Assembly: GCA_947498775.1 (NCBI GenBank) | Contig: CANMLL010000011.1 | Coordinates: 1-64,000, forward strand | Direction of reading: 5' to 3' | DNA: 64,000 nucleotides | Origin: an uncultured Aquimarina sp. | GTDB lineage: Bacteria; Bacteroidota; Bacteroidia; Flavobacteriales; Flavobacteriaceae | Shown here: in pieces, positions 17,928-26,181 of the stretch | Numbering within the stretch: position 1 is the first letter of the stretch | Layout: each line of letters opens with the position of its first letter | Translations under genes and position numbers: made by a program | The notes under the pieces: generated by a model | Databases searched by the model: none | The model's input: the letters and a program-made list of their open reading frames with translations, nothing else | Told to the model about the DNA's origin: nothing

Positions 17928-19013
17928 ATGAGCATAGAAGATGTTTATACTAAGATTCAAGAACAAATAGATAAAGATTTTCCTTTTGTTATATACAGAA
18001 AGGCAGGCTCTTCTGAGTTAACTACCTTTGTTCAAAAGAATGATCGTTTATATGAAACAGAAGATTATTCTTCATCTGGATTTGTATTTGCTCCATTTGA
18101 CTCTTCTAAAAAGGCGATTCTTATTCCTTTTGCACAAAGCGATTATTTTACAGCTTCTCTTACAAAAGAAGTTAACGTTAATTATAATATCATAGTTGAG
18201 AGAAAGAATGTTTCTGATAAAATAAATAATGAAGAAACTCATGTAAGTCTCGTAAAAAAAGGGATTGTAACTATTCATTCTAGTGTTTTAAGAAAGGTTG
18301 TTTTGTCTCGTAAGGAAGAAATTTCAGGCTTTACGTCACTTGATTCATTAAAGATATTTCAGAAATTAATTCGTAGTTACCCAAAAGCATTTGTGTATTA
18401 CTGGTACCACCCCAAGATTGGATCATGGCTAGGTGCCACCCCAGAAACGCTGCTACAAATTAATAATGATCAATTTACAACCATGGCACTGGCCGGAACA
18501 CAACCTTACCAGGTAAATAACCAAGTTGCATGGGAAAGTAAGGAGTTGGAGGAGCAAGAAATGGTGACACAATTTATTCTAAAAGAGCTCTCAACTATAG
18601 CCCAGGATATAGTTTCTTCAAAAACATATACCCACCGAGCAGGAACGCTATTGCATCTTAGAACAGATATTAAGGCAAGTCTTGCTGGAGAGAGATCAGG
18701 AATCCAGCAGGTAATCAATATCTTGCATCCAACGCCAGCAGTTTGTGGTTTACCTAAAGAAGAGGCAAGATCATTTATTATGCAAAATGAAGGGTATGAC
18801 CGAAAATTTTATACAGGCTTTCTGGGAGAGCTAAATATAAATAAAGCGGATAAAGTGGTTTCTAATCTTTTTGTAAACCTTCGTTGTATGGAAATTGAAG
18901 ATGATAAGGCAATTCTATATGTTGGAGGGGGAGTTACCAAAGATTCTATTGCAGAAAAAGAATGGATAGAGACTGTAAATAAAACAGAAACAATGAAAAA
19001 GGTGTTGTTTTAA
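17928..19013 (+). CDS. menF: Isochorismate synthase
   Basis: This 361-residue chorismate-utilising enzyme converts chorismate to isochorismate, the first committed step of menaquinone synthesis. Recognisable are KVVLSRKEE near 120, SWLGATPETLL, TMALAGTQP, LLHLRTDI, HPTPAVCGLPKEEA and FYTGFLGE near the end, all in the order of the MenF/EntC family. The ATG at 17928 is one base after the thioesterase stop; a start at 17904 would overlap that gene. It could serve a siderophore instead, but adjacent menD favours menaquinone. Confidence 0.93.
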   Translation: MSIEDVYTKIQEQIDKDFPFVIYRKAGSSELTTFVQKNDRLYETEDYSSSGFVFAPFDSSKKAILIPFAQSDYFTASLTKEVNVNYNIIVERKNVSDKINNEETHVSLVKKGIVTIHSSVLRKVVLSRKEEISGFTSLDSLKIFQKLIRSYPKAFVYYWYHPKIGSWLGATPETLLQINNDQFTTMALAGTQPYQVNNQVAWESKELEEQEMVTQFILKELSTIAQDIVSSKTYTHRAGTLLHLRTDIKASLAGERSGIQQVINILHPTPAVCGLPKEEARSFIMQNEGYDRKFYTGFLGELNINKADKVVSNLFVNLRCMEIEDDKAILYVGGGVTKDSIAEKEWIETVNKTETMKKVLF

Positions 19014-19068
19014 TTTACTTTTAAAACATTGGCTTAAATTGGTATGATATTGTATTTTTACCCTTCGA

Positions 19069-20793
19069 ATGAAAGCACGATTATATTCCAAAATTCCTTT
19101 AGCTCAAACGATAGTTGCCTTATGCGAAGCGAAAGGAGTTTTTCATATTGTTATATCTCCTGGATCCCGTAATGCACCATTAACTATTGGTTTTAGTGAG
19201 CATCCCGAGATGAATTGCTATAGTATTGTCGACGAACGATGTGCTGCATTTTTTGCATTAGGGATTGCTCAACAAATAAAAAAACCGGTTGCAGTAGTAT
19301 GTACTTCAGGTAGTGCATTATTGAATTATTATCCGGCAATTTCTGAAGCATTTTATAGCGATATTCCTTTGGTGGTTTTGAGTGCAGATCGCCCTATTGA
19401 ACGAATTGATATTGGTGACGGACAAACAATTCGTCAAAAAAATGTATTCGAAAATCATATTTTGTATTCCGCTAATCTTTACTCTGAGGTAGTGGCAGAA
19501 ACCAAGATTGAAGATATAAGAGTGCAGCAAAAACAACGTGAAGCTCAAAAGCATAATGAACGAGAAATAAATTTAGCACTTAATAAATCTATAGAAGAAA
19601 AGGGACCGGTTCATATTAATGTGCCTTTTTATGAGCCTTTATATGATAAGTTAACGAGTCCTACAAGTATTCCTAAAAATATACATGTAGAATATCCATT
19701 ACACCATATCTCTGACGATTTACAATCTGAAATGATTTCTGCCTGGAACCTTGCAAAACGTAAAATGGTATTAATTGGGGTGAACTCTCCAGGAATGGTA
19801 CATCAAAAATGGATAAAGGATTTGGCTAAAGATCCTTCTGTTTTGGTAGTTACTGAAACTACTTCAAATCTTCATCATTCGTCACATATAAACTGTATTG
19901 ATCAATTAATCACTTCATTAACCGAAGAAGAATTTAAAGCTTTGCAACCTGATATTCTTTTAACTTTTGGAGGGATGATAGTTTCTAAACGGATTAAGGC
20001 TTTTTTGCGCAACTATCAACCAAAATCTCATTGGCACATCGATTCAAAAAAGGCGTATGACACTTATTTTTGTCTTACCGAGCATATAAAACTAAGTCCA
20101 AATGAGTTTTTTTTAGAATTTTTATCAAAAACTGAACTTCAAAAAAGCAATTATAAATCTTTTTGGATTTCTGTGAGAGATCAAAGAAGAAATAGACATA
20201 AAGAATATCTCGATAAAATTTTGTTTACAGACCTCAAAGTATTCGAAACTATTTTTAATAAGATTCCGGATAGTCAGATGATCCAACTTGGCAATAGCTC
20301 GACTGTACGTTATGCCCAGTTGTTTTCAATAAATTCATCTTTTAAGGTTTTTTGTAACAGAGGAACAAGTGGAATTGATGGAAGCACTTCTACTGCAATC
20401 GGAGCAGCAATAGCTTCAAATACTCCTACTATTTTAATAACAGGTGATTTAAGTTTCTTTTATGATAGCAATGCATTATGGAATGATTATATTCCTTCTG
20501 ATTTTAAGATCATAGTAATCAATAATAGTGGAGGAGGAATTTTTAGAATTTTGCCTGGTAAAGAAGAAAGTAGTAACTTTAATACATATTTTGAAACTAC
20601 CCATTGTCTTACTGCCCAACATTTATGTAAAATGTTTGGTTTTGAATATCATGTTGCACACAACCAGGAAGAGGTGATTCAAGGTATTCAGAAAATGTAC
20701 GAAAACAATAACTTACCCCAGTTGTTAGAAATTTTCACTCCCCGCAAGGAGAATGATAGTACTTTAATCGGTTATTTTAAGTATTTCGTCTAA
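19069..20793 (+). CDS. menD: SEPHCHC synthase (menaquinone biosynthesis)
   Basis: This thiamine-diphosphate enzyme joins isochorismate and 2-oxoglutarate, the second step of the classical menaquinone pathway. The 574-residue protein has the N-terminal PGSRNAPL and DERCAAFFALG (the Glu that activates ThDP), CTSGSALLNYYPA, and the C-terminal ThDP/Mg motif GDLSFFYDSNALWN...NNSGGGIF near 460-500. It follows menF by 55 bp on the same strand. The long 3' spacer suggests that the following gene has its own promoter. Confidence 0.96.
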   Translation: MKARLYSKIPLAQTIVALCEAKGVFHIVISPGSRNAPLTIGFSEHPEMNCYSIVDERCAAFFALGIAQQIKKPVAVVCTSGSALLNYYPAISEAFYSDIPLVVLSADRPIERIDIGDGQTIRQKNVFENHILYSANLYSEVVAETKIEDIRVQQKQREAQKHNEREINLALNKSIEEKGPVHINVPFYEPLYDKLTSPTSIPKNIHVEYPLHHISDDLQSEMISAWNLAKRKMVLIGVNSPGMVHQKWIKDLAKDPSVLVVTETTSNLHHSSHINCIDQLITSLTEEEFKALQPDILLTFGGMIVSKRIKAFLRNYQPKSHWHIDSKKAYDTYFCLTEHIKLSPNEFFLEFLSKTELQKSNYKSFWISVRDQRRNRHKEYLDKILFTDLKVFETIFNKIPDSQMIQLGNSSTVRYAQLFSINSSFKVFCNRGTSGIDGSTSTAIGAAIASNTPTILITGDLSFFYDSNALWNDYIPSDFKIIVINNSGGGIFRILPGKEESSNFNTYFETTHCLTAQHLCKMFGFEYHVAHNQEEVIQGIQKMYENNNLPQLLEIFTPRKENDSTLIGYFKYFV

Positions 20794-20844
20794 TAACGAC
20801 GCTTTATTATACTTTTTGGATCAATTATTCATTTATAATTCATC

Positions 20845-20852
20845 TATATTTG
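20845..20852 (+). promoter_or_regulatory. Candidate -7 box for the DUF2853 gene
   Basis: TATATTTG matches the Bacteroidota TAnnTTTG box 45 bp before the start codon. A TTTG lies 26 bp upstream, which is wider than usual, so the -33 assignment is weak. Confidence 0.45.
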
Positions 20853-20897
20853 AGATAACATTAAAAATTAACTAAAAACCTAAAACATTATCATCTT

Positions 20898-21239
20898 ATG
20901 AGTAAAAGAGACGAATTAATTGCTAAATACGCTACCGACATCAAAGACAAAATTGGTCAAACCCCTGATATGGGGCTTTTAACAAAAGTAACTATAGGTT
21001 GCGGTCCTTCGATTTATAATGCAGATGCGGCTACAGTATCAGGTAGTGATCAAAGCGAACTAGATACAGTAAAGAAAAATTTCTTGATCAAGAAACTAGG
21101 CCTTTCTGATGGAGCAAAATTGGATGAGGCTATCGCTTCAGTAATGGATGCCTACGGAAAATCAAATCGTAATAAATACAGAGCGGTTGTTTATTACCTT
21201 TTAACAAAACACTTTAAAAAAGAGTCTGTATACAAATAG
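20898..21239 (+). CDS. DUF2853 family protein
   Basis: This 113-residue soluble protein is recognisable as DUF2853 from MSKRDELIAKYATDIKDKIG at the start, the GCGPSIYNADAATVSGSD segment in the middle and KYRAVVYYLLTKHF near the end. The family is helical and small, with no known activity. It is common next to menaquinone genes in flavobacteria as far as I recall. It is followed at once by a strong terminator and is probably a single-gene transcript. Confidence 0.88.
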   Translation: MSKRDELIAKYATDIKDKIGQTPDMGLLTKVTIGCGPSIYNADAATVSGSDQSELDTVKKNFLIKKLGLSDGAKLDEAIASVMDAYGKSNRNKYRAVVYYLLTKHFKKESVYK

Positions 21240-21263
21240 TATGCAGTACTATTTTAACAGTAT

Positions 21264-21297
21264 AAAAGGTGATTCATTAGTGAATCACCTTTTTTTT
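21264..21297 (+). terminator. Rho-independent terminator after the DUF2853 gene
   Basis: A perfect 13-bp stem (21264-21276 with 21281-21293), a four-base loop and a run of eight T residues (21290-21297). Confidence 0.93.
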
Positions 21298-21340
21298 GCA
21301 TAAACCGGGTTAAATACGATAGGTAAGAATATTAAAGAAG

Positions 21341-21348
21341 TATCTTTG
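21341..21348 (+). promoter_or_regulatory. Candidate -7 box for cvfB
   Basis: TATCTTTG matches TAnnTTTG 15 bp before the cvfB start codon, just after a terminator, so a new promoter is needed here. No clear -33 TTG is seen. Confidence 0.5.
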
Positions 21349-21362
21349 CGCAAAAAAAAAGC

Positions 21363-22196
21363 ATGCTCAAGCTAGGCGAATATAACATGTTAGAGGTTGT
21401 AAGAGAAAGAGATCAAGGGATTTACCTTTGTGATGATGAAGGAAATGAAGTTTTATTACCAAATAAGTATGTGCCAGAACAATTTCAAATAAGAGATGTT
21501 TTAAAAGTATTTGTGTATCTGGATAGTTCAGAACGCATTGTATCGACTACATTAGAGCCATATGCTACAGTAAAATCTTTTGCCTATCTTAAGTGTACAA
21601 GTAACTCAGAAATTGGTGCGTTTTTGGATTGGGGGTTAGAAAAAGATCTTTTTGTCCCTTTCAAAGAACAAGCTTCAAAAATGAGAGTGGGTAGCTGGTA
21701 CCTTGTTTATGTATATCTAGATGAAGAAACCAATAGATTGGTTGCCTCTAGTAAAACAAATGCTTTTCTCGATAATACGTTGGTGTTACTTTCACCATAC
21801 GACGAAGTAGATTTAATCGCCTCGCATCCTTCACCGCAGGGATGGAACATGATAGTGAATCAGAAACATCTGGGATTGGTATATGCAGATGAGATTTTTC
21901 AGAAAATTACTGCGGGAGATCGTTTAAAGGGTTTTGTAAAAAAGGTCCGCCCCGACGGAAAAATAGATCTCACGCTACAACGCCATGGTTATAGAGTAAT
22001 AGAACCCAATGCTCAACAAATTATAAATGAATTGAAGGCCAGTGGTGGGTTTATCGATTTAAACGATAAATCTGATCCTGAAGATATTAAAGAGGTCTTT
22101 CAATTAAGTAAAAAGAGCTTTAAAAAAGCAATCGGCGCTCTTTATAAAGCCAGAAAAATCACCATCGAAAAGGATGGGATACGATTACTTGATTAG
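21363..22196 (+). CDS. cvfB: S1-domain RNA-binding protein CvfB
   Basis: The 277-residue protein belongs to the CvfB/YitL family: tandem S1-like RNA-binding domains (about 5-60, 70-135 and 150-210) followed by a winged-helix region (about 225-277, ending IGALYKARKITIEKDGIRLLD). In Staphylococcus, CvfB affects virulence gene expression and binds RNA; in Bacteroidota the role is unknown. The spacing and upstream terminator suggest an independent transcript. Confidence 0.9.
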   Translation: MLKLGEYNMLEVVRERDQGIYLCDDEGNEVLLPNKYVPEQFQIRDVLKVFVYLDSSERIVSTTLEPYATVKSFAYLKCTSNSEIGAFLDWGLEKDLFVPFKEQASKMRVGSWYLVYVYLDEETNRLVASSKTNAFLDNTLVLLSPYDEVDLIASHPSPQGWNMIVNQKHLGLVYADEIFQKITAGDRLKGFVKKVRPDGKIDLTLQRHGYRVIEPNAQQIINELKASGGFIDLNDKSDPEDIKEVFQLSKKSFKKAIGALYKARKITIEKDGIRLLD

Positions 22197-22325
22197 GCAT
22201 ATAGTATAATAAATTTACCTAGAAATGGTTAAGTAACACAGGGGGAAATACTAATAATTTAATTATTTTATTAAATTTGAAGCCTCAAAACTAAATAATA
22301 TCAACAACTTAACCTTTTTACTTAC

Positions 22326-23306
22326 ATGGTAGCGCTTTGCAAAAAAATTGCTAAATCTAAGTGGTTTCAAAACTTTATTATTTCGGTAATTATCCTTGCT
22401 GGGATTTTAGTAGGGATACAAACCTATGGCGAGAAAGTAGATCAATGGGTTCCGATTATAGATACTATTGATTGGATTATTTTGATCATATTCACGGTAG
22501 AGGTTTTTATTAAAATCACAGCCGAAGGTAACCAACCACAAAATTATTTTAAGGACACCTGGAATTTATTCGACTTTTTTATTGTCGTTGCTTGCTTTGC
22601 AGGGCCTTTTTTGGGGGACAATGCCGAATTTTTACCTGTATTACGATTGATTCGTATACTTAGGGTATTTAAATTGGTTAGTGCACTTCCTGAGTTGCAA
22701 CTTATTGTAGGAGCGCTTTTAAGAAGTATCCCTTCTATGGCATATATCAGTCTTTTACTGGGGTTGCTTTTTTACATTTATGGCGCCATGGCGGTATTTT
22801 TATTTGGACCAAATGATCCCATACATTTTGATAACCTGCAGACTGCAATATTATCATTATTTAGGGTAATAACACTTGAAGACTGGACGGATATCATGTA
22901 TATAAATATGTATGGTTGTGATAGTTACGGGTATGATGGTAACGAAACTTTGTGTACAAACCCGTCTGCATCTCCAATACTGGCATCTTTTTTCTTTGTT
23001 ACTTTTGTGTTAATAGGAACAATGATCGTACTCAATCTATTTATTGGGGTTATTATGAATGGTATGGATGAAATGAAAGCCGAAACAGACATAAAAGCCC
23101 GAGTACAACGAAAGAAAAAGGAAGATGGTACTAATCTAAGTAATGAAATACATCTTTTGGTTGATAAAGTTGATGCTTTGAAGAATGAGTTAAGTCTGCT
23201 TACACATCTTTATGAAGAAGAAAAGAATGGAAATACGCTTCTTAATGATATGCACAAGAATGTAAACGGAAAATCAAAAAAAGTTTTTAATAAGCAAGAC
23301 CAGTAA
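22326..23306 (+). CDS. Voltage-gated cation channel (single-domain, NaChBac-like)
   Basis: This 326-residue tetrameric channel subunit has helices S1 (about 14-32), S2 (46-64), S3 (79-97, with NLFDFF), S4 with R107, R110, R113 and K116 at every third position, S5 (138-160) and S6 (218-247). The selectivity filter reads TLEDWTD (183-189). Bacterial sodium channels have TLESW; Asp at the two positions after Glu and at the end resembles the calcium-selective designed channel CavAb. A pore loop of about 20 residues with Cys198 and Cys210 may form a disulfide. A cytoplasmic coiled coil (about 265-305) probably holds the tetramer together. Ion preference is a prediction. Confidence 0.93.
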   Translation: MVALCKKIAKSKWFQNFIISVIILAGILVGIQTYGEKVDQWVPIIDTIDWIILIIFTVEVFIKITAEGNQPQNYFKDTWNLFDFFIVVACFAGPFLGDNAEFLPVLRLIRILRVFKLVSALPELQLIVGALLRSIPSMAYISLLLGLLFYIYGAMAVFLFGPNDPIHFDNLQTAILSLFRVITLEDWTDIMYINMYGCDSYGYDGNETLCTNPSASPILASFFFVTFVLIGTMIVLNLFIGVIMNGMDEMKAETDIKARVQRKKKEDGTNLSNEIHLLVDKVDALKNELSLLTHLYEEEKNGNTLLNDMHKNVNGKSKKVFNKQDQ

Positions 23307-23703
23307 TTGGGCGAAAAGCTCCGCTATATAAACCGGCATCTTTATAAGCGGTGTTTTTAATTCGACCCGAGGTGTTTAAATTAGAATTATAACCATTACC
23401 AGAAATACTAAAGCCAGTATTTTTTGTTTTTGGTTGTGGGATGGCAACATTATAATTAGGTTGGATGAATTTATTTTCTGGTAGAATCATCAACGAGGAA
23501 GCGTCCTTGTTCAGATACTGCTCTCGTAGATTAACACTTAAGTCTACTTCAAGCAATTGGTATTTATTAGGAACGGATTTTGTATGTAAAGATAACGGAG
23601 CAACCAACTGCTCCCATTCTATGGAAATAGATTCTATGGTATTTTCTTGTGCATAGGATAAAAAACTTACACTTCCGATTACTAATGCTAAAAATATTTT
23701 CAT
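23287..23703 (-). CDS. Hypothetical secreted protein
   Basis: I do not recognise this 138-residue protein. It starts with a clear signal peptide (MKIFLALVIGSVSFLSYAQ, cleavage after the Ala-Gln region). The mature part is rich in Asn, Leu and Pro and has no Cys or obvious domain; the C-terminus is Gly/Tyr-rich. Its last 20 bp overlap the end of the convergent channel gene. The signal peptide and conventional codon use argue that it is real. It is probably periplasmic. Confidence 0.65.
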   Translation of the reverse strand: MKIFLALVIGSVSFLSYAQENTIESISIEWEQLVAPLSLHTKSVPNKYQLLEVDLSVNLREQYLNKDASSLMILPENKFIQPNYNVAIPQPKTKNTGFSISGNGYNSNLNTSGRIKNTAYKDAGLYSGAFRPITGLAY

Positions 23704-23844
23704 AACGGTATAAATATATCATCAATTCAGATAAGTTTATCAAAAACTATGCTAAATTCTTATTTTTAGAATAAAATTTAGCAAGTAAATAATAGAGTAG
23801 GATATGCTATATTGTATTATTTTTGGGGAACTAAAAAAAATATA

Positions 23845-24687
23845 ATGAGTTCAATAGACTGGAAAACTGTAAAAGAATATCAAGATATAACCTATAAAAA
23901 ATCAAATGGTGTTGCTCGTATTGCGTTTAACAGACCTAATGTGCGTAATGCTTTTCGTCCGCAAACCACAAGTGAACTGTATGATGCTTTTTATGATGCA
24001 CAAGAAGACACCTCTATTGGGGTAGTATTACTTTCTGCCGAGGGACCTTCTACAAAAGACGGAGTCTACAGTTTTTGCAGTGGTGGAGATCAAAAAGCCA
24101 GGGGGCACCAGGGATATGTTGGTACCGACGGAATGCACCGGTTAAATATTTTAGAAGTTCAGAGGCTAATTCGATTTATGCCAAAAGTAGTTATTGCTGT
24201 AGTGCCAGGTTGGGCAGTAGGAGGAGGGCATAGTTTGCATGTGGTTTGTGATCTTACGCTAGCTAGTAAAGAGCATGCTATTTTTAAACAAACAGATGCA
24301 GATGTCACTAGTTTTGATGGAGGATACGGCTCTGCATATTTAGCCAAAATGGTGGGTCAAAAAAAGGCCAGAGAGATTTTCTTTTTAGGAAGAGATTATT
24401 CTGCTCAAGATGCATACGAAATGGGAATGGTTAATGCAGTAATACCTCATGATGATTTGGAAGATACAGCATACGAATGGGCACAGGAAATTCTTGAGAA
24501 ATCACCCACATCTATCAAAATGCTAAAATTTGCAATGAATCTTACCGATGACGGTATGGTGGGGCAACAGGTATTTGCTGGAGAAGCAACAAGGTTAGCT
24601 TACATGACAGAAGAAGCCAAAGAGGGGAGAAATGCGTTTCTGGAGAAAAGAAAGCCGAATTTTAAGGATGTTAAATGGATTCCTTAA
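23845..24687 (+). CDS. menB: 1,4-dihydroxy-2-naphthoyl-CoA synthase
   Basis: This crotonase-fold enzyme closes the second naphthalene ring in menaquinone synthesis. The 280-residue protein has RIAFNRPNVRNAFRP, the oxyanion-hole segment SFCSGGDQKARG, VVPGWAVGGGHSLHVVCDLTLAS and TSFDGGYGSAYLAKMVGQKKAREI, all diagnostic of MenB. Upstream residues from 23812 (YYFWGTKKN) do not fit, so the ATG at 23845 is used. It is separated from menD by four unrelated genes. A weak inverted repeat (23751-23758 with 23775-23782) lies in its leader. Confidence 0.96.
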   Translation: MSSIDWKTVKEYQDITYKKSNGVARIAFNRPNVRNAFRPQTTSELYDAFYDAQEDTSIGVVLLSAEGPSTKDGVYSFCSGGDQKARGHQGYVGTDGMHRLNILEVQRLIRFMPKVVIAVVPGWAVGGGHSLHVVCDLTLASKEHAIFKQTDADVTSFDGGYGSAYLAKMVGQKKAREIFFLGRDYSAQDAYEMGMVNAVIPHDDLEDTAYEWAQEILEKSPTSIKMLKFAMNLTDDGMVGQQVFAGEATRLAYMTEEAKEGRNAFLEKRKPNFKDVKWIP

Positions 24688-24739
24688 CTTAAGCGTTTCT
24701 TTATAAGATATTGGATACAGGGATTAATTGTTTTATACC

Positions 24740-25504
24740 ATGGATAAAAAAGAAGAAGAGATTTTATCAATGCATTATCAGATTGAAAAAACTGATATTA
24801 AGCAGCAAAAAATGGAAGATCGGCTTATGTCGATCTCTAAAGAGCTAAAGAAAAGTAAAAGAATAAGTAATTTGTATTTTTCTCTAATTGTTGGTCTTAT
24901 TGTATTAATGGCTGCAGGAAGTTTTTATTTGATTAAGAATGATGCGTCTTTTTCTTCTGAAAATGCAAATGAAATAGAAAAATTGCAGGTAATTAATGAT
25001 TCTTTACAGCAAGAATTAATAAAACTTAGAACTGACATTTCTGAACAAAGAGAAAGTGAAGCTATCTTAAATGATTCTTTAAGGATAGAAAATGATTCTA
25101 TTAACGGGAAATCGACGTCAAAATTTAAAAGACAGTATTGTTATGTTACAAGAGCTTTTAAAAGTAATGATGCGATTTTTGTTGAAGCAGACTTCATAGA
25201 GTATTATGAAGGACGAAAAGCTGTAAAAAAGGCAAAAGAATATGGAGAAGCAGAGTATGATATAGACAAAAATGGAGATACATTGTATTTTTTGTATAAT
25301 AATTATTATATTCATAACCAAAATTCTACAGCAAGAATTTTAGAACTTGACGATAAAGCGAGAGTGAGCATTGAAAATATAAATCAAATCTCAGATGGTT
25401 TTCCATTAAAAGCTTTTCAGAAAATAATTAAAGAAAATCCAATCTTAATTCTGGAAACTAATAATGGTATTGTTTATAGAATAACCCAACAAAAACTCCT
25501 TTAA
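24740..25504 (+). CDS. Membrane-anchored coiled-coil protein A
   Basis: This is an unrecognised 254-residue protein. A cytoplasmic basic helix (ILSMHYQIEKTDIKQQKMEDRL...) precedes one membrane segment (about residues 42-62). Outside lies a coiled coil of Gln/Glu/Leu heptads (about 70-115) and then a beta-rich domain of about 120 residues (CYVTRAFKSNDAIFVEADFIEYY...). Its first 45 residues match those of the next gene closely, while the outer parts differ. The two genes are 52 bp apart, so this pair arose by duplication. The role is unknown; a scaffold or sensor at the membrane is possible. Confidence 0.7.
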   Translation: MDKKEEEILSMHYQIEKTDIKQQKMEDRLMSISKELKKSKRISNLYFSLIVGLIVLMAAGSFYLIKNDASFSSENANEIEKLQVINDSLQQELIKLRTDISEQRESEAILNDSLRIENDSINGKSTSKFKRQYCYVTRAFKSNDAIFVEADFIEYYEGRKAVKKAKEYGEAEYDIDKNGDTLYFLYNNYYIHNQNSTARILELDDKARVSIENINQISDGFPLKAFQKIIKENPILILETNNGIVYRITQQKLL

Positions 25505-25556
25505 GCGTTGTGATTTTATCTTTAAGATAACTGTAACCCCATAAACTACCCCAATC

Positions 25557-26177
25557 ATGAAGGTTATTAAAGATGAGGATCTTTTATCCCTACATTATCA
25601 GATTGAAAAATCTGAAATTAAACAGCAAAAGCTTGAAGGTCTTTTAGAAATAGAGGCAAACAAGCTAAAAAAAAGTAAAAAGACAAATAGGTTATATGGA
25701 TCATTTTCTGTGGTCTTATTATTGTTGGCCGTTTTTATGGTAGCCAATGCCTTTTACTCAAGCAAATTGTCTTCGAGAGAAATTTCAAAAGAAGACCATT
25801 CTAAAGAACTATCCTTAATTCAGAACGAATTAATAGCGGCTAAGCAAGAGTTAAAACTCTTAAAAGAACAAAAGGCAGATATTAAAGAAATTAAAGATTT
25901 GTATCTTTTTAGAAGCCTAATTAATAAAGACACTGTATTTTCTGTGCAGATAAAGGCGCTTAATGATAAAAAGATAGCTGCTGTCTCAAAAAAGTTTACC
26001 AATACATTGGTGTATAATGATACTTCGCTTTACAAATTTAGTTTAGGAATTTTTGAAACATTATCAGAAGCCCAAGCTTTCAGGAAAACTCTTATTGAAT
26101 CTGGTTTATTTGATAAGCGAATATTTGTAATCTCTTATAAAAATGGTAAGCGTATTAAGATTGAAGATTTTCAATAA
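25557..26177 (+). CDS. Membrane-anchored coiled-coil protein B with SPOR-like domain
   Basis: This 206-residue paralogue of the previous product shares LSLHYQIEKSEIKQQKLEG...KKSKKTNRLY before a single membrane helix (about 44-63). A coiled coil (about 75-110) then leads to a C-terminal domain (about 120-206) with FSVQIKALNDKK...FSLGIFETLSEAQAFRKTLIESG, which resembles a SPOR peptidoglycan-binding fold. That suggests an inner-membrane protein reaching into the periplasm. The SPOR call is from pattern alone. It ends 4 bp from the convergent E1 gene. Confidence 0.72.
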   Translation: MKVIKDEDLLSLHYQIEKSEIKQQKLEGLLEIEANKLKKSKKTNRLYGSFSVVLLLLAVFMVANAFYSSKLSSREISKEDHSKELSLIQNELIAAKQELKLLKEQKADIKEIKDLYLFRSLINKDTVFSVQIKALNDKKIAAVSKKFTNTLVYNDTSLYKFSLGIFETLSEAQAFRKTLIESGLFDKRIFVISYKNGKRIKIEDFQ

Positions 26178-26181
26178 AGAA

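Noticed and set aside
23751..23782. Inverted repeat as a regulatory site for menB
   Set aside because: Arms of 8 AT-rich bp with a 16-bp loop are expected by chance; no function can be supported.
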